From positions 1-64,000 of the forward strand of contig WOGZ01000059.1 of assembly GCA_009733775.1 (NCBI GenBank): a DNA stretch of 64,000 bases, read 5' to 3'. Positions 1-11,753 of the stretch are shown one piece after another. The DNA is from Alectoria sarmentosa (taxonomy: Eukaryota > Ascomycota > Lecanoromycetes > Lecanorales > Parmeliaceae). How positions within the stretch are numbered: the first letter of the stretch is position 1; the number at the start of each line of letters is the position of its first letter. A program made the translations under genes and the position numbers. The notes under the pieces were generated by a model that had not been told where the DNA came from, did not search any database, and saw only the letters and a list, made by a program, of their open reading frames with translations.

Positions 1-775
1 TTATTACGATTTATATAACGTTATAATCTTTTAATAATAATAAATCGACGATAAAGTTTATAAAAATGTTTTATTAACGTTTTTGTGAAATTGAAAATAA
101 TTATAATAAATTATATTTATAATGTTTAAAAGCTTTGATTTTTTTATAAATGTAATAATTATTAACATATGTGACGATTGTTATTCTCATATTTCTTTAA
201 TAATATTTTCGTTTAAATAATTTATATATATAAGCGATTTTTAAATAATTATATACAAATTAATCGTGTATTTCTTAAATAATAATCGTGTATATAAACT
301 TAAATATTTATAAACGATTTTTATAATAAAGAATATCGTTCGTGATAACGCATTTATTGAATATAATATCTCTTAATTTCTCTTTATCATTAATAATTGT
401 CTCGCGTATTTCGTTATATTCGTTATCGACTTTATTCGTTTCGAACACTTTATGATAAAAAAAATCATTAATAACATTAATCTCGAATTCGATATTATCG
501 AGATTTAAATAATTCGATATAAAAATGATTTAATATTGTTATTTGAATCGTTTATTTATAAAATTAATAAATTTGCATTTAATTATTCGAGTGAAAACAT
601 TAATTTTAAAGTTTTGTGATCTCGAACGATAAATGATTTTAATGTTATATTCGAATAACATATCGAAATATTTAATTTGATAACGATTTAAGTCACGTTT
701 TTCAATAAAATATATAAAATCTTTATGATTCGTGAATGTTTTAATCGAAATGTCGATACATTTTAATTCGAATCG

Positions 776-1009
776 TTAATGTTTTAAATATCGAATAATA
801 ACGAATAATTTCTTATCGTAAATCTGATAATTGCATTCGATCGAAATCAGGTTTTTGTTGTAAAAGACCATTGAATGTAATACTCCCTCATCATCATATT
901 GTGATAATATTCCCCCATTGATATAATCGAAAAAGTTCGTTTTCAGAATTGTTTCTTTGAATTTATCGAAATGTCGCAAAATAAAAGTTCGTATAACGTT
1001 GATTTTCAA
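776..1009 (-). pseudogene. Gypsy RNase H fragment
   Basis: A 77-codon stretch resembles the start of the RNase H domain of Ty3/gypsy polyproteins. It has the recognisable order of a hydrophobic segment with LRHFD, then GGILSQYDDEG, then a C-terminal ECNYQIYDKKL-like block. It lies downstream of the RT fragment on the same strand, as expected in pol. Several conserved positions look changed in the way C-to-T decay would change them. It is a relic, not a functional gene. Confidence 0.8.
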
Positions 1010-1594
1010 TTAAACAAAGGCTTTTTGATAAACGAATAATCATTCATAAATGATATTTTTTTTTATAAAACGAATTATCGATTTAATTATTTTCGAGAAG
1101 TTTTTTATAAACCTTTTATAAAAATTATAGAAGTCGATAAAGGTTTATATTTGCTTTAGATTCGTAGATTGTGTTTAATCAACGACGATTTATATCTTAA
1201 TCGAATTTATTCGTAATTCATCGATAAATACGAAAAGGCCTAAAAATTTGGTCTTTTATATATGAAATTCGCATTTGAAAATGTTTATTTATAAGTCGGC
1301 TTTTCGTAATTTTTGAAGAATCAATCGAATATATTAAACGTGTTTTTTTTTGATCTTGCTATAAATAAGGATATCGTTTAAATATATTTAATAGAAGTCA
1401 TTTAAATATTTGAAGAGAATATCGTTTATATATTGCTGATAGATAATAAGGTCATTTGTTAATTCAAATGAAAGCATTCGATATTTGTATGCTTTAAGAG
1501 ATGTGATAAATGTAATAAAGTTCTCATTATCGGGATATATTCGGAGTTTATTAAAAGCAGCGATAATGTCAAGTCGTATAAAATATTTGCAGCC

Positions 1595-1873
1595 TTATAT
1601 TTTTGCTAAAATCTCATTTATTAATGAAATAAGGTATCGATTTTTTTTGGTGATAGCGTTTAATTTTCGATAATTCACATAAAATCGCAAACCTTCATTT
1701 AATTTTTTAATAAATAAAATAGGTGAGGCGAATGAAGCATGATTAAATACGATAAATCCTTTTCTCAGATGTTCGTTTAAATATTTCTTGACTTGTTCGA
1801 ATTTGTAACCTGATAATGAATAAATTCGATTTTTAAATAATGCATTTTTGTCTACTCCTTTAGCGAATTTCAA
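1595..1873 (-). pseudogene. Gypsy reverse transcriptase fragment (N-terminal fingers/palm)
   Basis: The 92-codon fragment contains the classical gypsy RT beginning: a segment with LNEHLRKGFI, the SPILFIKK block, and a degenerate form of the VDYRKLN motif (here VNYRKLN) followed by KKNRYLISLINEI. The Asp-to-Asn change fits a G-to-A transition. Downstream sequence that should hold the YxDD catalytic box is broken. It is transcriptionally in line with the fragments at 2102-2518 and 776-1009. Confidence 0.85.
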
Positions 1874-2101
1874 TTTATGATCATAAAAACGATATGGAGA
1901 TAATATGTCCGCTTATGATTTATTAAAAACATTTACATAATCATGATAATTCATAAAGAATTTGTTAAGAACCTTTTGAAAAATGAGGATCTCAGCATTA
2001 TTGATTTGAGCGTTCTTCGATATATATGATTTATAACATTTTTTGTATTTGGTTTCGAAGTCGTATAAATATGGTTTATTGATCGATATTCGATTATCTC
2101 A

Positions 2102-2518
2102 TTATAATTGTGATATAATCTCGAAAGATTCATTGAGAATATCGTAAATCTTATTCATTGTCAAAGAAAAGAGTTTATTTTTTTTGTTTCGGATTAAATG
2201 ATAATAGGTCGATGCGTTAATTTTAATAATATCGATGAGATTAGACTTTTTGATCATCTTTTCTTTAAATGCCTTAGGTGTTGATATCGACCTTTTCTTA
2301 TTTGAGATGTTTTTAAAATAGTTCATATCGAAGCTATTTTTATTCGATTCATTTTTAATAGTAAGTTTAAAAGGTCGTGTAATGATAATAAATGATGTTT
2401 TTGATAAAAACGATAGGTCCTTAAATGTTAATATTTTATTATCGTCATGTTCATATCGTTTAGATATAAACAATATCTTATTTTTTAACATATCGAGTAT
2501 TATCTCATGCTTATTCAT
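2102..2518 (-). pseudogene. Gypsy pol fragment between protease and RT
   Basis: A 138-codon open stretch matches, in order, the poorly conserved linker after the aspartic protease in fungal gypsy elements. It has a segment like HEIILDMLKNKILF, then a charged spacer, then an ASTYYHLIRN...LFSLTMNKIYDIL segment. Identification rests on order and shape, not on catalytic residues. It is upstream of the RT fragment on the same strand. Confidence 0.6.
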
Positions 2519-5024
2519 TTATGACTTTTCGAGAATTAAATCGTGTTGCCCTAATGAAGCGATAAGAATAAGACAAAATCTTTTTTTATAATCGTATATG
2601 TTTAAAATAAATAAAAGGCAATAAGTGATAAATTGTTTAAACAATCACTCATTATAATTTTATAATGATTTTGACTTGAAAAGAGAATAAGACTCGATTT
2701 ATAAGCGTTTATATATCTCAAATATGATAATTTCATTAATAACGATGTAGGCTTTAATGCATTCACAATTCATAAAAGAATTCGTAAATGTCATTTATCG
2801 ATTTTATGATAATAACGTAATTATCATTCGAAAGAGACGTCGTGTTAAGAAATCATTTAAAATATTCATTAAACACACGTTCGTATTATCTTTTATCATG
2901 ATTTTAAAAGAAATTAATCTTTTTTCGAGTCATTCGAAGAGTTTTTTAGATCATCGTCGTCATTATTATTCATTCTTATAACATATATTCGAACAGTTTT
3001 TTTGTTCGATTGAGAGCAATCACATTTGATGTGTTTAATTTAATTGTAATTGTAACACATAGGCTTCTTAACATCGACTTCGACTTTAATTTTGATAAAT
3101 AAAATCGATATAATAAGTTTTACAAATGTTGTTATAATGCGAGTAATTCTCGTTGTTAAAATAATTAATTTTCTTATTAAGAATACAATCTTAAATGTGA
3201 ATGTTTTAAACTTTTCTTTATATTTAGTACGTTAAATGTTATTCAATTTCCGTAAATACTCTTTAATAAATGTCAACTCGTTAAAACTTTTATATGCGTT
3301 TCAATTCTTTCGTAGACTTTCACGGATTTTTAGGCGTAAATGTCGTATTATATTGTCTTTATCTTTATCGATAATTTGATTAAATCGAATAAAGTCGATA
3401 TAAAATTTTATAAAAGATATGATATTTTGCTAAAGGGAGTCATATTGCCGTTCAACATTGTCTTATTAATCAAAGTCCTCGTGAATATCGATCAAATTAT
3501 TCATTATCTCTTTATAAAATTGATATAAATTTGAACAATTTCTTAATCGACGTCTCATAATCTATTTTGAAGTTTTTTCTTTTAATTTAAAAATGATATA
3601 AGTTAATTTGAATTCAATAATAAAATATTAATCATAATTGATAATAAATTTGTGATTCATTTTGAAAAATTAATCGTTTTATATAGGATTTTTTTTATTC
3701 ATAAAGGCAGAAAAATTAAATAATTTGAAAGATTTGTTCTTTTTCGATATAGATCGATTTTTGAATTTATCATAAAAAAATTCGTCTTTTGAATCCTCCT
3801 TTAAATCTTTCTTTAATGATTAAAGTTTCATTATATTAATCTTTCGTTACAATTATGTCACTTGTTTTTGTTAATTATGAACGATATCATTCAACTGCTG
3901 AGTCATTTGTTTCGATTAATATAAAAAATTTATGATCTCGTCTTTATCGATAATAGCCTTGTGAAAACGAGATGAAAATTCGCGAAAGTCATTTCGTTTA
4001 AAACGAAGTTGATTTAATATATCAAGAAATTTCGTAAATGTAGTTTTCGTTTAATGTAATAATTACTTATTAATAAAGGTGTATCATAAATTTGACTTAT
4101 GATGCTGAGGGAGGTCTTCGAGGTTTTTAAATATGATTGAAATACGACGTTTATTGATTTTGTTTAAGAGACCTTAAATGTGATTTTTTTTTTTCATTTC
4201 GATAAAGATCATTAATAAGAAAGAAAACAAAAGAGAAAAAGAAGGAGAGGGGTTTAAATATTTCGAAAAATATAATGTTAAAAAGTATTATGACAAAGAA
4301 GAGTGCTAACACTTCTCATTTAAGATGTTTAATGATTTTCATATAATAAAGAAATTTGAATTTAGCACATAAAAAACAATAAAGGGTGTTATTTAATCGT
4401 TTATTCATTTATTAAACTCTTATGAAAACAATGTGTTAATTAAATGACATTTTTTCAATTTCGTTATTTATGTAAGGGGTATTTGTTATACCGTCGTCGA
4501 CTTCGTGCGAAAAAACTTGATAATGCGAAATGAAAAAAGAAAACTTTGAAAGGTTATAAAATCGTGATTTCTTATTCGATGATAATATCGTGAAAAATCT
4601 AAATACCTTTAATGATGATCTTTCGAACGATATGATCGATATTGTCTTAACTTGAATTGTATAAAAATGATGTGTGATTATTTCTTTTGATTCGTTAATT
4701 AAACGAATGTTTTAATATCTTCTTTATATTCGTCATTGTTGACGAGACGAATCGTTATCTCAATGCGAATTGTTCGAATTTCAATTGTCATAAGTGACCT
4801 GATTCAAAGATACGATATCTTAATAATTTTTATGTCTTGATAAAGCCCTTATTAACACGATTCTTTGAATTCGTTAATTGATACGAATAAAGTGAATGAG
4901 GTGATTTAATTGTAATGTTAAAATCAACATAAAGTTATATCATATAAATGTATTGAATAAGACAATTAAGTGAGAAGGAAATATGTATATAAAAAGAAAA
5001 CATTTATATGAAAACAGATGCCTC

Positions 5025-5457
5025 TGTTAAGCCACGCTAAGCCCAATCGGGTAATGTTAAAGGAATGTGGTGTCAAAGGGAAGTCAGCCCTATTAAGGAT
5101 GTAGGGTACGCTCGTAACAATATACGCATAAAAAAGCAAGCAGAGTTCGCTTGATCAACGTTACTTAAATTCGTTCCGCCTTCATTTGCCTTAAGTATCA
5201 TAAATTTAATTCATAAACCTTAATTTGTATATTCGTGTTATCGTTATTTTATATAATTTCTTTATTAATTAAATTTTAATTATATATTATTATAAACTTA
5301 TTTTAATTATAATTTTAATATTTCAATTACGAATTTATCAAATAAAGAAATGTTAAAACGAAAAAGATTGTAAAAGATTAAAACGTCGAAATAACTTTAT
5401 TTTAAATAAGATAAAGATATCAATTTCTTAAATAAAGTAGAAAATGCTTAAATAGCA
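5025..5457 (-). repeat. Probable LTR of the gypsy element, right end of the transposon
   Basis: Seen: the sequence starts TGTTAAGCC at 5025 and the AT-rich block stops at about 5457 with TAGCA, so the ends read TGTTA...TAGCA. That is an imperfect version of the TG...CA ends expected of an LTR. The first 170 bases (about 5025-5200) have normal base composition, whereas the rest is AT-rich. Position fits: the polyprotein fragments point left, so the LTR at the right would be the 5' LTR. The second LTR is not in the window, so the exact ends and any target duplication cannot be confirmed. Confidence 0.6.
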
Positions 5458-5711
5458 GGTTTTTATTGTGATTTCCCTCAAAAAAGAGCCACTTTTCTGA
5501 ATTGACAGGTTACATTCATAAATTTTGGAACTCACTTTGCCCAATATCTAAGCGCAAAAGTAAGAGAAGCGTGAGAAACGTGAGGCCTGTGATAGAGGCC
5601 CATGATAGAGCCCCATCCAACGTAACCCAATCCTCACAGTGAAATTAAGACATCCTTCGTAGATCCGTATCCTTCTTCATTCAAGCTTTAAAGCACAAAA
5701 ATACTGAGCCA
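5458..5711. other. Junction between transposon and gene space
   Basis: Base composition returns to about half G+C within a few bases of 5458. The interval holds the 3' flank of the CorA-like gene and no reading frame I can support. Confidence 0.6.
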
Positions 5712-7524
5712 TCATGCCATACCGTGTGTCATTCCTTCCGTAATATCATCTTCAACAAGTCCATTGCGCTTTCTCCGCAAACGACCAAGCCCAAACGACG
5801 TAAGAACATGCATCTCGAAGGCCTTTTGCCTACTGCTGGCATCCCTGGACCCTTCTCTGTGTGCCAAGCGGTCTGGTGCGCGCGGATAATCTGAAAGGAG
5901 ATACCAGGTGCTCCATGACAAAAGTACCATAGCCGTCAAGGGGACTGTCACGGCCCAATAAATCCAAAAGCGATCCAAGACAATAGATGTACCTCTTGGC
6001 GCTTGCCAGTCAAGCAGTGGCATTGCGAAGAATGACTTTCGACCAGCGATGTTAGCTTCATGGTGACAATATGCGACGATCGCTGGCGACTTACAGCAAC
6101 AAACGTCCCGGGGAGAAAGGTCATCGTCAATAGCGCGATGGCTTTCATTGCGGAACTGTCTCTTCTGGCTGCGGAAGCAATCTCGCGCGAGTCAGCAGCG
6201 ATTGACTGATTAGCAACGTTGTCTCGCTGTGCTATTAGATTCCATATCTATTATTCTAGTCAAATACTGGCTTTGGGTAGAGGATAGGTAATTAAGATGA
6301 CCGACTGACAGCATTATTGAGCAGCGACGCCCCGTCCGTTATTAGCTTGCACTCTGCGATAAGCCCTTCGTAATCGTCCATCATTTCTTCCAGACGGTCT
6401 CCAATACGAACGCTTTCCTTGGCGATGAAGTCTGCCCGGGTCTCCGGCACGGTGATTCTAATGGCTGCCATTTGGCCTCCCATCTGTTTGAGCCCTCTCC
6501 GAAGTTTTGTAAGGCCTATTTCTAAAAAGCCTGTGTCCTGATACATCCCAAGTGCCTCCCTCGTGATATTGTCATAGTCAAATGCGTCTTCTTGCAAAGA
6601 GGCAGGCTGTGCCCCCGGAGCATGTTTCCCATACTGACCTGTATGAGCATACAGTGTTACCAATTTGCTCCAATTGTTCCGAGCCAATCTTTTGTGACGT
6701 CTCAGCTGTAGTTCAGCAAAAAAGGCCGGCAGGAGTAGTGGGTGCCCTGCTGAATATATCGTCATCTTAAGCCAGTCCGTCAAAACTTTAACGTCCTGCT
6801 CGTCACAGCCATGGAAGAGAGCATAGGTCATGCCAGTCCCAATGTTTGCCGAAGCGGCCATAGCGAGATCTCTTGACCATGAATTATCCATGCGCATATT
6901 GAAGCCTAAGAGGGAGATTCAGCGCCTGTCGGCGACGGAATGGTTGAACTTACACCGGAAGGGATGGGGATATGGCGGTGCACTCAACATATTGGAAGAA
7001 AAGTGTAGACCGCCCCTGAGAACTGTTCGCACGAATGAATGGGACAAGTGGAAGTGGTCCATAATTTCAAGAAAGGTTTCGCGGGAAAATGGTAGGTGGC
7101 TAAGAGTCTCGGCGCCTGGATCATTGGGCTGGATCGAGGCATCACTTGCTCGATAGGAGATCCTGATACGATCAGATGTGGACTATGAGTGAGATCAACG
7201 AACTCACACGATACGCATACCTCGAACTGGCGCCTCGTTCGTTGAATGATCCGGGGCCTGGTGAATCTTGAGATCATAGCTACGTGGAGGGCAAAGTTGA
7301 CATACCTTCCCGAGCCAGGCCCGTAGCTCGTGGTCGGAGAGCTTCTGGACTTCGTGTTGAACCAGGTCAGGGTTCTTTGACATCGTCAGCGCAAATCCGC
7401 AACTGAGAGCTTTCAGACTCACGGTGCGTTGATAGCATTGGACAACAGTGTTTATCTTAGGTTCAAAGCAAAGTCGATCAATGTCCGACGCGAAGGAAGA
7501 CGTGTTTCGTCCATGCCAGTCCAT
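5712..7524 (-). CDS. CorA-like fungal membrane protein, five exons, start uncertain
   Basis: Minus-strand exons 7524-7208, 7162-6954, 6905-6310, 6247-6095 and 6035-5712 sum to 1599 nt (532 aa) and keep frame. Introns are 45-62 nt, with donors GTGAGT, GTAAGT, GTCAGT and GTAAGT. An extra in-frame intron at 7305-7258 (GTATGT...CAG, 48 nt) is also possible. The C-terminal third has the signature of fungal CorA-like proteins: an AQRDN...SIAADSRE...D segment leading into MKAIALLTMTFLPGTFVA (first membrane helix), FFAMPLLDW, then a second helix (WIYWAVTVPLTAMVLLSW) and a basic tail. Known relatives look like CorA/Mg transporters but lack proof of transport. The region upstream of 7524 continues in the same frame but has stops, so the true gene may be longer and damaged. 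Confidence 0.72.
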
Positions 7525-8015
7525 TTGAGCTACGGCCGACAGGTAGAATTATCCGTTGACAGTGTCTGGTGTCGGGGAAGGAGCTGAGTACACAATGACA
7601 CTCTGCAAATTTGTGATTGCCAGGGCCCTCAAAGGCTCTCATCAGTTGAATAGTCCAAGGCAAAAGAATTTGGACGCTCTGAGACAAGGCATAAATCTAT
7701 TTGCTCCTGGCAAAGCTGTCAGGGAAGGAGCGACTTCTTGGGTAGTCAAACTGACATCGGTGAGGGGTTTGGGCACTTCTATAATCCAATTGTCCAATTT
7801 TAACTACATCCTAGTCAACCTCGATGTATTCAAAGATTGGAACCACGTACAGTGATGCTGAAGTCACCACTTTTGTAGAGCGAATTCAACAAGGCTGCAA
7901 GCTTTTTCCGGTCTATATACCTAGAGCGAAGGACTTGGGGTGGCATTATGCATTCAGCGTCGAAGACAGAAAGCGATTCCAGGACATTGACCTCCTGGTC
8001 TGCGCGGAGAGACAC
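7525..8015 (-). pseudogene. Decayed 5' extension of the CorA-like gene
   Basis: Reading upstream of the ATG at 7524 in the same minus frame gives coherent protein-like sequence (for example LRALAITNLQSVIVYS and FYLSAVAQMDWHG). It is interrupted by TAA at 7551-7549 and by two adjacent TGA codons at 7644-7639. Further up, another minus frame (8015-7830) also reads as protein and ends near a possible GTACGT donor. TAA could derive from CAA and TGA from CGA by C-to-T change. Alternatives are unrecognised introns or plain UTR. Confidence 0.4.
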
Positions 8016-8426
8016 AGCTTCGAGAAAGATGAAAGAATGAGACTGTAAAAGTCAAGCTAGATGCGTGGATGCCTGTCTTAATGCCTCGGCGAGAGCCCGC
8101 TTGATGACGTACGGCTGCCCTATCGTAGTTTCAGCCCCACTTTCTTGCGTCGTCTCAGTGCTCAACAAGGTCCCTTATCATCCATAGCTGGCGGTTCCAT
8201 CGTGAATGGTCTTGATGTCTTTCCCGCCAATACGCTGTACTAAGCAACTCCAATTACGAGTGCGATGCCCTGAATGCAAAATTATCACCAAGCACGGAGT
8301 CTCGTGGCAGCCTGATCTTACACATTCCTCGCCATACATATAAACAGTATGTCCCTGCTTTCCGCACGTCTTTCTACCTCGCAAACAGACTACCAAAGAT
8401 AATTGCATTCAGACACCGAAAGCAGA

Positions 8427-10255
8427 ATGTGCATCAAAATCGTAGAGAGATACACTCTTTGTCGTTGCATATACTACAGTCATGCTGTGGACGCTTGTCC
8501 TGCTTATGGTAGACGAGGCCACTTGATCCCAACCCAAGAGATATTGGTTGGTTTCACTTGTTCTCGGCATACTATAAGTAATGGAGGGATGTACATCGGT
8601 TCTAGCAGTGGCCCGTCCGTACGATCAGAAGATTCCCAAGCGGGGAACGCGTTCGGTGGAGAAAAAGATCGTCCGAAAAAACGCAATGTCGAGGCTGCTA
8701 TCGATTCCACACTACGAGGCCGACTATTGGCAAAGGTTCGGAAAGTCATGGAAACAGACGAGGAATTCATACCCACTGGTGATTTGGACGAAGTCTTGAC
8801 CCTTCCTGCCATTAAGGGAGAGCTCAAAAGCTATGGTTTGGAGGATTTCTCCTCCTATGTGTTTCGGCGTGCCAAGAAAATGTTTGCCATATTACTTGTA
8901 ATCTCTAAGCTCGACGCATTGAAGGATTTGGTCAAGGATGATCTGGGAGATGGGCTCTTACCACTGGCAATGTCAGCGATTGATCTGCTGGAAGAGGGGT
9001 CTAAGCTCCATGCTGCCTTCTCTGCATGGGACCTGGAATCGAGAAAGCAATTTTTCGAATTCCAATGGACACTTCTTGCACCCGTGTTCTCAGATGGAAA
9101 GCATCTGAAACTTAATGATGATGTGAAGTTGCCTTTTATCAAAACCGAACCGATCGCGAACGGTGCATATGGTGGTGTTCATCGGGTGGAAATACACAGT
9201 GATCACGAGAAGTTCGAGAAGTTTGGATCGCCCATGAGCCCAAAAGTGAGTCTTGGGTCTTCAGAACGACTACTAGTGGTCAATATTGACACGGATAGGG
9301 CCATGTCTATGCATTGAAGGAATTTACGCGGGGAACGGCAGACGTCAATCAGCAAGCCTTTAATCGAGAACTAGCAATTATGAGATCCGTACGCTCCTCG
9401 GGTCACAGCCACATCATCAAGCTACTGGCTACGTTCGAGCAACGAGGCCGTTATTCCATTATCCTTCCTCTGGCGGAGGAAAATCTCCGTCAATTTTGGG
9501 CACGTACAAACCCGAATTCAGTCGTGTCTCACTGGTGTCTCGAACAAATGGCTGGTATAGCCACTGCCCTTTCTTATTTACATAACGATCTGTTGACGCA
9601 AGACTCGCGACCAATGAGAGGCTATCATATGGACCTAAAGCCGGAAAACATCTTGATTTGGAAAGATTCCTCCGCGGCTCAATCTGTTTGGAAAATTAGC
9701 GATTTTGGCTCCAGCTATCTTCACCCCAAAACGTCAAGGCAGGAACTACCACCGCACCCTGGACTCGGCACTTATGAACCTCCCGAGTGCCAATTAGACT
9801 TGCCTCAGTCACAAGCATATGACGTTTGGTCTTTGGGCTGCATCTTCTTAGAGTGTGCAGGTTATTTGATGAAAGGACCAGATTCTATTGAGGATTTCGC
9901 AAAAGACCGATTGAATGACGTGGAAGTCTCTGGCACGATCTTCAAAGACGACTACTTCTTCACTCTGGAATTCAATGAGTCCTTTGACCCCTTAAGGGCC
10001 ACAATTCGCCCTGCCGTGTTGAAATGGATTCGAGAGCTTGAGCGCGACCCGAGTTGTAGCGAGGAAATATCCGGGCTTTTGGGCTTGATAAAAAAAGGGC
10101 TACTTCAGGTGGAACAGAGCAGACGACTAAAGGCTGGTGATCTCAGTCAAAGACTGGATTCAATTCGCTATACTGCGAAAAGACTTATTGACTCGGGATC
10201 GCAGTCGGTCTCACTGACTACATCCAAGGCCCGAGACATGGGCCGCGGAGACTGA
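8427..10255 (+). CDS. Protein kinase with N-terminal Cys/His module, two exons
   Basis: Exons 8427-9245 and 9299-10255 (53-nt intron, GTGAGT...TAG) give 591 aa. The intron falls between the glycine-rich loop (around residue 243, NGAYGGVH) and the ATP lysine (K280 in VYALKEF), so two apparently separate frames are one kinase. Other motifs are HMDLKPEN (catalytic D385; the usual Arg of HRD is Met), DFG at D408, GTYEPPE and DVWSLG. The start at 8427 is the first ATG. The N terminus (MCIKIVERYTLCRC...H...C...GH...GFTC..H) is a Cys/His-spaced module that I recognise at the start of many fungal proteins of unknown role. The middle (about 60-230) is helical and unassigned. Because of the HMD motif, activation-loop phosphorylation may not be needed. 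Substrate is unknown. Confidence 0.85.
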
Positions 10256-10761
10256 ATATTGATCTTGTAATGGTAACGCTTTGGGGCTATGATGCTTCTC
10301 ACGCTGAGCATACACGTCCCTACGCTGGGAGTGACCGCGAACCCATTCCGGGAAACTTTGAAGCAATGTCTCGAGCACTGCGAAGGTCTAGCTTTCAAAG
10401 GTAGCATGATCCCTCAGCATTCCAAGATTGAAACATTGACGTATAGATTTGAAGCCGCCTAACACCGCAAGACTCACACGGGCGCAATATCTCGCCGGGA
10501 CCTCCAGAGTTCGATTCGACCTGTGAAAAGGGAAGGGCCTAGCTCGAACAGCAGTCAGCTACTACAAAGATATGCGTGTTCAGGCGGTGACTGAAAGCCG
10601 AGAATCTCATCAAGATTCAGTTTCCTAGCTGAGCCCGCTCGGTTGAGCAATTTCGAACATACATGGCAAGTGTCACGTATAGAGCTATTTTAATACACTC
10701 CTAGAGAATGAATACTGATTTGCCAGATAGAAGCAAAGGCAGGGTCGCTCTCCAATGTTAA

Positions 10762-10793
10762 TTTACGTATCTTACGTATCTTACGTATCTTAC
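10762..10793. repeat. Tandem repeat of a 10-bp unit (TTACGTATCT), about three copies
   Basis: Three consecutive copies of TTACGTATCT can be read directly, ending in TTACC. It is short and uninterrupted, so likely polymorphic between strains. No function is implied. Confidence 0.9.
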
Positions 10794-10930
10794 CTAGGAA
10801 ATTATCATCTCAACATGGCCGCTAGGTTCCGGACAAGGTGACTAACGGAGAGAAATAGCACCAATGCTCAGGACTCCAAGAGATATCACGTCAACGAGGA
10901 GATATTTGCGCTGTTCACCCTCTTTCCTGC

Positions 10931-10992
10931 TATCCCATATCCTGGCGACTTGGGCATTGAGCCGCGCGGAATGCCCTTCAGGATATGGGATA
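10931..10992. repeat. Inverted repeat, 14-bp perfect arms with a 34-nt loop
   Basis: The arm TATCCCATATCCTG (10931-10944) is exactly reverse-complemented at 10979-10992. It could form a stem-loop in RNA or be the remains of a small inverted-repeat element. It lies in a stretch without a supportable gene. Confidence 0.85.
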
Positions 10993-11753
10993 TATGGGTT
11001 GATCCAGGATAACACATTGCTCTATGGATTGACACCCAAATCCGAGGTCAATTTCAATGTTTCAACTCCTCGAACTGGCACCATTTCGGACAGCTTGCCT
11101 GGCTGGTGGCCGGTAGACTGTACGGCTCATGACCATCAAAGAAGTTCCTTCTTTCGTTCATGCCCCCTTGGCTATCGCACATCGCGTATGTGACTGATAA
11201 TACCAGCCATAGCAGCCACTTGTTTTATGTACATAAATAGCCGTACACCTCATGAAATAATGAGTCAGTCTTTCAATCTTTCTAACATCAGTATTCAATC
11301 TTCAACAACAACCCAGCAAGGCGGTCATCTTAGCATCTTGTATCAATGTCGATTTGCTGGTATTCCGATGCCGTCAGGCATTCGCTTGCAAGAAGTATAT
11401 GCGGCGGTTTGAGGCAGCTACTCCTGTTCCAATGAGTGGATATGCCATAGAAAGTCCGCTACATGCTTCTTCAATTGTGCAATGCCCTATTTGGCGGGTG
11501 CAAAGCCATCTAGATATACCTGCGCAATGGAGTGGTCTGATATACTTTTTAGATATTCTTCAAGAGGATAGAGTGTATACTCCTAACAATGCGTCACAAC
11601 TCCTGTATCGGCTCTCAGGCCATGCGTTTGCTGTTGCGAGCTCTACAATTAATGACACATCTATTCCGGGCCGATTCACCTCGAGAACTTGTAGCTATCC
11701 AGGGGAACAACTCAAGGTTTCACGGAAGATGCCATTGCTCCCGCGAAAAGAAA

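Larger units (their letters stand above)
1..5024 (-). mobile_element. RIP-degraded Ty3/gypsy retrotransposon, internal region (5' part; continues beyond the left window edge)
   Basis: Seen: this stretch is extremely AT-rich (about one fifth G+C in lines I counted, against roughly half elsewhere) and carries no intact long reading frame. Minus-strand fragments in the right order for a gypsy polyprotein remain: a protease-to-RT linker near 2.1-2.5 kb, reverse transcriptase near 1.6-1.9 kb and RNase H near 0.8-1.0 kb. Integrase would lie further left, partly outside the window. Most remaining C and G bases sit in CpG, while CpA and TpG are scarce. Known: RIP in Pezizomycotina turns C to T in repeats, favouring CpA. 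Inference: one gypsy copy inactivated by RIP. It is bounded on the right by the LTR at 5025. All plus-strand short ORFs here are chance. Confidence 0.88.
10256..11753. other. Gene-poor interval between kinase and mL59
   Basis: No reading frame here has homology, codon character or splice signals that I can support. The plus-strand frames at 10864-11193 and 11354-11839 look like chance. The interval holds a short tandem repeat (10762-10793) and a hairpin-forming inverted repeat (10931-10992), listed separately. Its right end is the 3' UTR of the mL59 gene. Confidence 0.55.

Noticed and set aside
1485..3528. Plus-strand short frames in the AT-rich island
   Set aside because: They lie opposite the gypsy relic and reflect base composition only.
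8403..9317. First kinase frame taken as a separate gene from 9314-10255
   Set aside because: A GTGAGT...TAG intron of 53 nt joins them in phase 0 and reunites the glycine loop with the ATP lysine.
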